11,143 nt of DNA from an uncultured Eubacteriales bacterium. Its GTDB lineage: Bacteria; Bacillota; Clostridia; Oscillospirales; Acutalibacteraceae. The notes beneath the pieces are model-generated. The model did no database searches. It had not been told where the DNA came from and worked only from the letters and a program-made list of their open reading frames with translations. The stretch is taken from positions 1 to 11,143 of the forward strand of contig ONVG01000033.1 in assembly GCA_900321195.1 (NCBI GenBank), written 5' to 3'. The position numbers and the translations under genes are program-made. Shown piece by piece: positions 6,018-11,143 of the stretch. The first letter of the stretch is position 1; the number at the start of each line of letters is the position of its first letter.

Positions 6018-6334
6018 ACTGCATACACCCAAAAGAATAATATCGCACTTAATACTGCTGCAATTCCCGTTCCTATCCCTGCTATAAGATATCCGGGTCT
6101 TTTGAGGTTTTTGTATTGATAGAGGAAAGTCGTGCTGAGATACGTTGTTATTATCGTTACATATTCATAGAACATTTCTCTGTGGAAGGCCTTGAACACG
6201 CTGAATACAAGGCACAGTATGCCTACCGCTACAGCTCCGAGACCAAATGATGCATTATATACCCGCTGTTCACGTTCATCCAGAGAATTGCGTGACTTGC
6301 GCTTATTTTTTGCAAGAATCTCTTTTTTATCCAT
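6014..6334 (-). CDS. Small membrane protein, DUF6442-like, partner of the XRE regulator
   Basis: This encodes 106 residues. The N-terminal 28 are polar and basic (MDKKEILAKNKRKSRNSLDE), followed by three likely membrane helices at about 29-48, 55-73 and 83-104. The MDKKEIL...N-x-DERE start and three-helix layout resemble the DUF6442 family. That family is often encoded directly before a short XRE regulator in Clostridia; this is family knowledge from memory and no search was run. The ATG at 6334 is preceded by GGGGGA at a usable distance. Its stop overlaps the start of the XRE gene. The function is unknown. A role in sensing a membrane or cell-surface state for the regulator is possible but is only inference from the pairing. 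Confidence 0.8.
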   Translation of the reverse strand: MDKKEILAKNKRKSRNSLDEREQRVYNASFGLGAVAVGILCLVFSVFKAFHREMFYEYVTIITTYLSTTFLYQYKNLKRPGYLIAGIGTGIAAVLSAILFFWVYAV

Positions 6335-6407
6335 CCGAAACGTCCCCCGAAAGCTTTCAGAAAACAGGTGATATCTGAGTTCTTTTTGCTTCGTTTTCTG
6401 TACTTAT

Positions 6408-6436
6408 ATAGTATCATATCCTTTGCAATTTGTCAA
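6408..6436 (-). promoter_or_regulatory. Promoter of the membrane-protein/XRE operon
   Basis: On the minus strand, a perfect -35 TTGACA (6431-6436), a 17-base spacer and -10 TACTAT (6408-6413) are present. The leader to the ATG at 6334 is about 65 bases. The -35 lies inside the palindrome at 6427-6452. Confidence 0.75.
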
Positions 6437-6452
6437 GTATCCTTGACAAATT
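6427..6452. promoter_or_regulatory. Perfect palindromic operator, likely bound by the XRE regulator
   Basis: AATTTGTCAAG (6427-6437), a 4-base spacer TATC and CTTGACAAATT (6442-6452) form an exact 11-bp inverted repeat. It covers the -35 of the XRE operon, and each arm contains TTGACA reading outward. There is no T-tract, so it is not a terminator. Autorepression by the XRE protein is the simplest reading. Confidence 0.75.
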
Positions 6453-6471
6453 TTCCTTTAAGCTTTACATT
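6443..6471 (+). promoter_or_regulatory. Possible second, rightward promoter out of the palindrome
   Basis: TTGACA (6443-6448) is followed after 17 bases by TACATT (6466-6471), a 4/6 match to the -10 consensus. If active it would add operator-controlled transcription into leuCD. The weak -10 and the AT-rich context make this uncertain. Confidence 0.35.
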
Positions 6472-6523
6472 ATTGTAATTCTTTTTTCTAATTATAAACT
6501 TTCCGTTACATTTTCATCATTCC

Positions 6524-6552
6524 TTGATTTACGGGAGCATATGTGCTATAAT
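6524..6552 (+). promoter_or_regulatory. Extended -10 promoter of leuCD
   Basis: -35 TTGATT (6524-6529), a 17-base spacer ending in TGC, and a perfect -10 TATAAT (6547-6552) are visible. Transcription would start near 6559, only about 23 bases before the leuC ATG. There is no room for a leucine T-box or a leader-peptide attenuator. Confidence 0.8.
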
Positions 6553-6581
6553 TGAAAGGTAAATTTAAGGAGGTCATAATT

Positions 6582-7856
6582 ATGGGAATGACAATGTCAC
6601 AAAAAATCCTTGCCGCTCATGCAGGACTTGATTCTGTTAAGGCAGGACAGCTCATAGAAGCTAAACTCGATATGGTTCTTGGAAACGATATCACTTCTCC
6701 CGTTGCTATCAATGTTTTTAATGACGGCAATGCATCCGCCGTGTTCGATAACACTAAGATAGCTATGGTAATGGATCACTTTACGCCTAACAAGGATATC
6801 AAGGCTGCCGAACAGTGCAAACAGGTACGTCAGTTTGCTGACAAATATGATATCAAGAATTTCTTTGATGTAGGTCAGATGGGTATAGAGCATTCTCTCC
6901 TGCCCGAAAAGGGTCTTGTAGGTCCCGGTACGCTTTGTATCGGCGCTGACTCTCATACATGTACTTACGGCGCACTCGGTGCATTCTCTACCGGCGTAGG
7001 CTCAACAGATATGGCTGCCGGTATGATAAGCGGAAAGACTTGGTTCAAGGTTCCGTCAGCTATAAAGTTCAATCTTATCAACAAGCCTGCAAGGTTTATC
7101 AGTGGTAAGGATATCATACTCCATATAATCGGTATGATAGGCGTTGACGGCGCACTTTACAGGTCTATGGAGTTCTTTGGCGACGGTCTTGCATATCTTT
7201 CTATAGACGACAGACTTTGTATTGCCAACATGGCTATAGAAGCCGGCGCAAAGAACGGTATTTTCCCTGTTGACGATATCACAAGGGAATACATCAAAAA
7301 CAGATTTAAAGGTGAGCCTGTAGAATACTTTGCAGATGATGATGCAGAGTATGACGAGGAATATACTATCGACCTTTCAACACTTCGTCCGACTGTCGCT
7401 TTCCCGCATCTTCCTGAAAATGCAAGAACTGTCGATCAGATAGGGGAGAAGGAAGTAAAAATAGACCAGGCTGTTATCGGTTCATGTACAAACGGCAGAA
7501 TATCCGATCTCAGAGCGGCTGCCGATGTTCTCAGAGGAAAGAAAGTTGCTAAGGGAGTAAGATGTATAATCATACCGAGTACTCAGAGCGTTTATCTTCA
7601 GGCTATGCACGAGGGATTGTTCGATATTTTCATCGAGGCAGGCGCTGTTGTTTCAACACCTACATGCGGTCCGTGCCTTGGCGGTCATATGGGCATACTT
7701 GCAAAGGGTGAGAGAGCAATATCTACTACCAACCGCAACTTTGTAGGCAGAATGGGACATGTAGAGAGTGAAGTATATCTTGCAAGTCCTGCTGTTGCAG
7801 CGGCAAGCGCAGTTACTGGCTATATCACAGACCCGGCAGCTGTTTGTAAAGGTTAA
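6582..7856 (+). CDS. leuC: 3-isopropylmalate dehydratase large subunit
   Basis: This is the large, catalytic, [4Fe-4S]-carrying subunit of isopropylmalate isomerase, which converts 2-isopropylmalate to 3-isopropylmalate in leucine synthesis. It has 424 residues, the shorter form of LeuC typical of Clostridia and archaea and close to homoaconitase large subunits. Cluster ligands are Cys302 in GSCTN and Cys362 and Cys365 in TCGPCLGG. GADSHTCTYGALGAFSTGVGSTD is the aconitase-type substrate-binding segment. The ATG at 6582 has AAGGAGG (6567-6573) eight bases upstream and opens MGMTMSQKILAAHAG, as in relatives. A TTG at 6552 in the same frame falls on the -10 box and is rejected. leuD follows 14 bases after the stop. 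Neither leuA nor leuB is in the window. A homoaconitase-like substrate cannot be ruled out from sequence alone, but LeuC is the more likely role. Confidence 0.93.
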   Translation: MGMTMSQKILAAHAGLDSVKAGQLIEAKLDMVLGNDITSPVAINVFNDGNASAVFDNTKIAMVMDHFTPNKDIKAAEQCKQVRQFADKYDIKNFFDVGQMGIEHSLLPEKGLVGPGTLCIGADSHTCTYGALGAFSTGVGSTDMAAGMISGKTWFKVPSAIKFNLINKPARFISGKDIILHIIGMIGVDGALYRSMEFFGDGLAYLSIDDRLCIANMAIEAGAKNGIFPVDDITREYIKNRFKGEPVEYFADDDAEYDEEYTIDLSTLRPTVAFPHLPENARTVDQIGEKEVKIDQAVIGSCTNGRISDLRAAADVLRGKKVAKGVRCIIIPSTQSVYLQAMHEGLFDIFIEAGAVVSTPTCGPCLGGHMGILAKGERAISTTNRNFVGRMGHVESEVYLASPAVAAASAVTGYITDPAAVCKG

Positions 7857-7870
7857 GGAGGATTTTTAAA

Positions 7871-8353
7871 ATGAAGGCACAGGGTACAGTACATAAATAC
7901 GGCGATAATGTCGATACCGATGTTATAATTCCTGCAAGATATCTCAATACAAGCTCACACAAGGAGCTTGCTGCTCACTGCATGGAGGATATCGATATAG
8001 ATTTTACAAAGAACGTCAAGGACGGAGATATTATGGTAGCCGAGAAGAATTTCGGCTGCGGTTCTTCAAGAGAGCATGCGCCCATAGCTATAAAGGCTTC
8101 GGGTATAAGCTGTGTTATCGCATCTACCTTTGCGCGTATTTTCTACAGGAATGCTATAAACATCGGGCTTCCTATACTTGAATGTGACGCTGCTGCAAAG
8201 GAGATAAAAGCAGGGGATGAGGTCGCTGTTGACTTTGATACAGGCGTTATAACCGATATTACAACGGGCAAGACTTATCAGTCAGAGCCTTTCCCACCGT
8301 TTATCCAGGAGATAATCTCTGACGGCGGTCTTATCAGACACGTTACGAAATAA
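7871..8353 (+). CDS. leuD: 3-isopropylmalate dehydratase small subunit
   Basis: This encodes 160 residues, the compact small subunit that provides the swivelling domain completing the isomerase active site with LeuC. The N-terminal GDNVDTDVIIPARYLNT (residues 11-27) and FGCGSSREHAP (61-71) are the family hallmarks. The YLNT loop at 24-27 lies where this family discriminates between isopropylmalate and longer homologues. YLNT is, to my knowledge, usual in clostridial LeuD. The AGGAGG at 7857-7862 lies eight bases before the ATG. It is co-transcribed with leuC, and the operon ends at the long hairpin at 8373-8422. There is no signal peptide, so it is cytoplasmic. Confidence 0.94.
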   Translation: MKAQGTVHKYGDNVDTDVIIPARYLNTSSHKELAAHCMEDIDIDFTKNVKDGDIMVAEKNFGCGSSREHAPIAIKASGISCVIASTFARIFYRNAINIGLPILECDAAAKEIKAGDEVAVDFDTGVITDITTGKTYQSEPFPPFIQEIISDGGLIRHVTK

Positions 8354-8372
8354 TTTGCAATTATTTTTACGG

Positions 8373-8440
8373 CACTAAAAAAGGTACGGTCAAACGGATT
8401 TTTGACTGTACCTTTTTTAGTGTTTATTTTTTATTATTTA
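8373..8440. terminator. Long bidirectional terminator between leuD and the convergent membrane-protein gene
   Basis: Arms at 8373-8394 and 8401-8422 form a 22-bp stem with one G-U pair and a 6-base loop (CGGATT). A T-rich tail follows on the plus strand (8423-8440), and the A-rich arms also give U-tracts when read from the minus strand. Confidence 0.9.
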
Positions 8441-8453
8441 TTATTTTATTAGT

Positions 8454-8981
8454 TTATACCGCTGATGAGCAGTAGAAGCAGGCGGCGCAGCCTGTGCAGG
8501 AGAATATAACGCCGCTGAGAAGTACCGCTATTATGCCGAGTACTATAGCTATTACAGGAAATTCACCTGACGGGATTCCGGCTCTTTTGTTTGTTGTAAT
8601 GCTTAATGCGCCGAGTGTGGTTCCTATTACAGCAAGAACTGCCGAGATTATATTCATTATGAAGCCAACGTAGAAGAACCATGAGAATATCAGTGCAAGT
8701 GCTGTTATTATCACGCTTATGAGAGATATCGCTATGCTTATTCCGCTGAGTACGTTCATCGGCGGCGCATTATTTTTTCTGTTCTGCGGCACGCTGTTCC
8801 AGATAGAATCAGGCGTTACCGATTCATATTGGTTTTGTCCGTTATTTACGTGCTGACCCTTATACTGGTATCCGTTTGGTGAGTTAAAGTTGAATTCCGG
8901 ATTTACCTCCGGGTTACTGCCGTTTCCGCCGTTATATCCGTTATAATTATTATTATTTCCGTATGGACCGTTTCCGTTCAT
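8454..8981 (-). CDS. DUF4190-like membrane protein with Asn/Gly-rich N-terminus and C-terminal Cys ladder
   Basis: This encodes 175 residues. Residues 1-75 are low-complexity and rich in Asn, Gly, Tyr and Pro, and are probably disordered. Membrane helices follow at about 78-100, 103-127 and 141-160, with the TLGALSITTNKRAG turn (residues 122-135) characteristic of DUF4190-type proteins. The last 14 residues hold four cysteines spaced exactly every third position (C162, C165, C168, C171). There is no signal peptide. The disordered part probably faces the cytoplasm or the wall side, and this cannot be decided here. GTGGAG lies just before the ATG at 8981. It follows murF by 46 bases with no terminator between, so it may be read from the mur operon. 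The function is unknown. Confidence 0.75.
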   Translation of the reverse strand: MNGNGPYGNNNNYNGYNGGNGSNPEVNPEFNFNSPNGYQYKGQHVNNGQNQYESVTPDSIWNSVPQNRKNNAPPMNVLSGISIAISLISVIITALALIFSWFFYVGFIMNIISAVLAVIGTTLGALSITTNKRAGIPSGEFPVIAIVLGIIAVLLSGVIFSCTGCAACFYCSSAV

Positions 8982-8998
8982 TGCTCCACTTCTTTCTT

Positions 8999-9034
8999 GA
9001 TAGTATTTTTAATAGTATTTATGATAGTTATTTA
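8999..9034. repeat. Three imperfect short tandem repeats between murF and the DUF4190-like gene
   Basis: GATAGTATTTTTA, ATAGTATTTAT and GATAGTTATTTA follow one another. The last copy overlaps the murF stop codon. These AT-rich repeats may reflect slippage. Read on the minus strand they offer only poor -10-like boxes. Confidence 0.5.
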
Positions 9035-10398
9035 TAGTCCGCAAGTATGTTTGAAACTATAACGTCTGTGTGCATGCTCCTTGAACCTTTTACAAGTATC
9101 GTGCAGTCCTTTTCTATTATAGTTTTTAAGTACTGGTATGCCTCTCCGTTGTTCTCAAAGCTCGTTACACGCTCACAGCCGTTCTCTCTTGCGCCGTTTG
9201 CTGTGTTTTCTGATATGTTTCCTATCGTTATGAGAGTATCTATCCCTATTTCCGCAAGATACTTTCCTACGTTATAATGCTCTGCAGGCGCTTCGTCGCC
9301 AAGTTCAAGCATGTCTGCAAGAACTGCTATAGTCCTTCCGCTTGATGCCTTTTTCAGTACGTCAAGCGAGGCTTTTGTGGCTTCCGGACTTGCATTATAG
9401 CTGTCATCTATCAGCAGGAAGTCTTTCAGCTCGTGTATCTGCTGGCGCATAGGCGCGTTTTTATATCCCGCAAGTCCCTTTGCTATTGTCTGTTCGTCAA
9501 GTCCCATTGCTTCGCCTACCGCAAAGGCTGCAAGCGCATTTGTTATTATGTGTACGCCGAGCGCAGGGATATTAAGCTGTGTTTTTTTACCGTGTCTTAC
9601 ACACATGAATGATGTGCTGAAACCGAATGTCCTTATCTCATCGGCATAGTAATCGTTATCCTCAGACAAGCCGAATGTTACTGTTTTGAAAAACTGCTTG
9701 TTATGGAGCTGTCTTAGCAGTTTGTCGTCACCGTTGAGGAAAAGTATGCTGTCCTTTGTGAAGTACTTTGTTATCTTGAATTTCTCTGCAAGTATGTTTT
9801 CCTGTGTTTTAAGATTTTCGATATGTGCCTTTCCTATGTTTGTCATTACTGCCATATCGGGACGGGCTATATCGCTGAGTCTGTCCATCTCTCCGAATTC
9901 GCTCATGCCCATCTCTATAACTGCGGCTTCGTTATGGCTTGCTATGTCAAACATAGTCATCGGCATTCCTATCTGACTGTTGCGGTTTCCCTGTGTTTTC
10001 ATTACGTCAAGACCGCATGAAAGCGCTGCGGCTATCATTTCCTTTGTGCTTGTCTTTCCTACGCTGCCTGTTACTCCTATGAGCTTTACGTTCATTTGCC
10101 TGCGGTGGAAGGCTGCAAGCAGGTGAAGTGCGCCGATAGTGCTTTCTACCTTTATATAAGGCTTGTCTGCGCCCTCCGGCGCGTCATATTCCGTGAATGC
10201 TGCGGCTGCTCCTTTGCGGAAACAGTCCTCTATGAATTTATGAGCATCTGTCTTTGCGCCCTTTATCGGAACAAAGAGTGTGCCGTCAGTTACTTCACGG
10301 CTGTCATACTGTATATTCGTTATTTCTGTCTGCGGGTCTCCGCATAGGAGTATTCCGTTTGTTATAGCTGCTACCTGTTCTGCTGTATATGTTTTCAT
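9028..10398 (-). CDS. murF: UDP-N-acetylmuramoyl-tripeptide--D-alanyl-D-alanine ligase
   Basis: This cytoplasmic ATP-dependent ligase adds D-Ala-D-Ala to UDP-MurNAc-tripeptide, giving the pentapeptide precursor of peptidoglycan. It has 456 residues, the normal length. In order there is the UDP-binding N-domain with YDSREV (31-36), the Mur ligase P-loop GVTGSVGKTS (108-117, with K115 binding phosphate), the central GNRNSQIGMP and EMGMSEFGEMD segments, and DDSYNASPEA of the C-terminal domain. KGSRSMH near the end is the usual MurF closing motif. The ATG at 10398 lies two bases after the stop of the murE-type gene, and a GGTGAGG ribosome site falls within that gene's last codons. The order murE then murF matches the pathway order. 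Confidence 0.96.
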   Translation of the reverse strand: MKTYTAEQVAAITNGILLCGDPQTEITNIQYDSREVTDGTLFVPIKGAKTDAHKFIEDCFRKGAAAAFTEYDAPEGADKPYIKVESTIGALHLLAAFHRRQMNVKLIGVTGSVGKTSTKEMIAAALSCGLDVMKTQGNRNSQIGMPMTMFDIASHNEAAVIEMGMSEFGEMDRLSDIARPDMAVMTNIGKAHIENLKTQENILAEKFKITKYFTKDSILFLNGDDKLLRQLHNKQFFKTVTFGLSEDNDYYADEIRTFGFSTSFMCVRHGKKTQLNIPALGVHIITNALAAFAVGEAMGLDEQTIAKGLAGYKNAPMRQQIHELKDFLLIDDSYNASPEATKASLDVLKKASSGRTIAVLADMLELGDEAPAEHYNVGKYLAEIGIDTLITIGNISENTANGARENGCERVTSFENNGEAYQYLKTIIEKDCTILVKGSRSMHTDVIVSNILADYK

Positions 10399-10400
10399 TT

Positions 10401-11143
10401 TCAGCCCTCACCGTTTATGATTTTTGCAATTACTTCACGCTCGTCATAGTGCGTTTTTACTCCGTTTTTATCCTGATAGTCCTCGTGTCCCTTTCCGGCA
10501 AGCACGATTATATCTCCGTCCTGCGCGTTCTCTATGCAGTAGCGTATAGCTTCTGTTCTGTCGGGTATCACGATATATTTTCCGTCTGTCTTTTTTATGC
10601 CTGTCTTTATATCCTCGATTATGTCATTGACATCTTCAAATCTGGAGTTATCCTCCGTTATTACAGACAGGTCGGAAAGCTTTCCCGATATCTCGCCCAT
10701 TTCGTATCTTCTGTCACGCGGACGGTTGCCGCCTGCGCCGAAGAGAGTTATAAGCCGTTTCGGAGAGTATTCTCTCAGAGTTTCGAGTATATTTTCCATG
10801 CTTACTGCGTTGTGCGCGTAGTCTATGAGAAGTGTGAAATTGCCTGGAACATTTACGGGCTCGACACGTCCCTTTACCTTGACTTCATTCAGTCCGTCAA
10901 ATATATCCTGAGCCGTTACGTCAAAGTGCAGACATACTGCGGCTGCCGCAAGAGCATTATATACATTGAATTTTCCCGGTGTGCCTGCATCTATGGTCAT
11001 GCTGAGTTTTCCGCTTACATTGAAGCGTACTCCGAGATAGCCCGCGCGGGATATGAGATGCTCGTCAGATGCTCTTAGCTCAGCGTTTTCGGAAAAGCCG
11101 AATGTTTCTATGCTGCATGATGCATTTTCTTCCATGTATGGTG
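10401..11143 (-). CDS. murE: MurE-type UDP-N-acetylmuramyl-tripeptide synthetase, C-terminal part (partial)
   Basis: The reading frame stays open to the window edge, so only the last 247 or so codons are seen. The P-loop and the UDP-binding domain lie outside. Visible are the ribose and central-domain segment GKFNVYNALAAAAV, KGRVEPV, DYAHN, FGAGGNRPRDRR, and the C-terminal LAGKGHEDYQ and DEREVI. MurE adds the third residue (meso-diaminopimelate or L-lysine) to UDP-MurNAc-L-Ala-D-Glu. The motif that reads that residue is DNSR at 10641-10652, where m-DAP enzymes usually have DNPR. The key Arg is kept, so m-DAP is still the likely substrate, with lower certainty. The ATG at 11135 is internal and is not the start. 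It is tightly coupled to murF. Confidence 0.88.
   Translation of the reverse strand, partial: PYMEENASCSIETFGFSENAELRASDEHLISRAGYLGVRFNVSGKLSMTIDAGTPGKFNVYNALAAAAVCLHFDVTAQDIFDGLNEVKVKGRVEPVNVPGNFTLLIDYAHNAVSMENILETLREYSPKRLITLFGAGGNRPRDRRYEMGEISGKLSDLSVITEDNSRFEDVNDIIEDIKTGIKKTDGKYIVIPDRTEAIRYCIENAQDGDIIVLAGKGHEDYQDKNGVKTHYDEREVIAKIINGEG

Noticed and set aside
5811..6334. Toxin-antitoxin system (XRE antitoxin with membrane toxin)
   Set aside because: The membrane partner is a 106-residue, three-helix protein of a DUF6442-like type and not a short hydrophobic toxin, and the regulator is the second gene. A regulator/membrane-protein module is the more economical reading, though toxicity was not tested.
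6427..6452. Transcription terminator
   Set aside because: The stem is AT-rich with no T-tract on either side, and each arm contains a -35 hexamer. An operator explains it better.
10389..11078. Long plus-strand open frame (229 residues) opposite the murE-type gene
   Set aside because: It lies wholly antisense to a clear Mur ligase, has no ribosome site and a Tyr/Cys/Val-rich shadow composition.

Overview
The window looks like a chromosomal segment of a low-to-mid GC Gram-positive anaerobe, most likely a Ruminococcus-like member of the Oscillospiraceae/Clostridia. This is inferred from strong AGGAGG ribosome sites, TTGACA/TATAAT promoters, abundant ATA and AGA codons, Clostridia-type LeuC/LeuD sequences, and an XRE regulator paired with a DUF6442-like membrane protein. 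Nearly all of it is core metabolism and cell-wall synthesis. I see no phage, IS element, CRISPR array, tRNA or rRNA, and no defence system.

Layout from left to right. (1) 1-138, minus strand: the start of an unrecognised Asn-rich protein that runs off the window. (2) 139-586: a 448-base gene-free stretch with a promoter for the minus-strand ORF, a GC-rich island full of short inverted repeats (about 288-475), and a near-consensus promoter and leader for the next genes. (3) 587-2234, plus strand: a two-gene unit of an ACT-domain protein (UPF0237) and a PFL/UPF0210 protein, a conserved pair of unknown function. (4) 2300-3277, minus strand: a DRE-TIM aldolase-like enzyme that shares a bidirectional terminator with the PFL gene. 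(5) 3464-5667, plus strand: a PLP aminotransferase tightly linked to trpS, ending at a terminator. (6) 5811-6334, minus strand: a small membrane protein and an overlapping XRE regulator. Their promoter contains a perfect 11-bp palindrome that is probably the operator. (7) 6582-8353, plus strand: leuC-leuD (isopropylmalate isomerase) with a strong extended -10 promoter, ending at a 22-bp hairpin. (8) 8454 to the window end, minus strand: the 3' part of a murE-type ligase gene, then murF, then a DUF4190-like membrane protein with a C-terminal cysteine ladder.

Functionally, LeuC and LeuD form one enzyme of leucine synthesis. MurE and MurF perform consecutive steps of UDP-MurNAc-pentapeptide synthesis. 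TrpS charges tRNA-Trp, and the upstream aminotransferase probably makes or degrades an amino acid. The XRE and membrane-protein pair looks like a self-regulating two-gene module.

The parts most worth a second look are the GC-rich intergenic island, the symmetric operator with a -35 hexamer in each arm, the UPF0237/UPF0210 pair, the truncated Asn-rich ORF, the CxxCxxCxxC tail beside the mur genes, and the DNSR (rather than DNPR) motif in the MurE-type ligase. I do not see convincing evidence for a wholly new multi-gene system.
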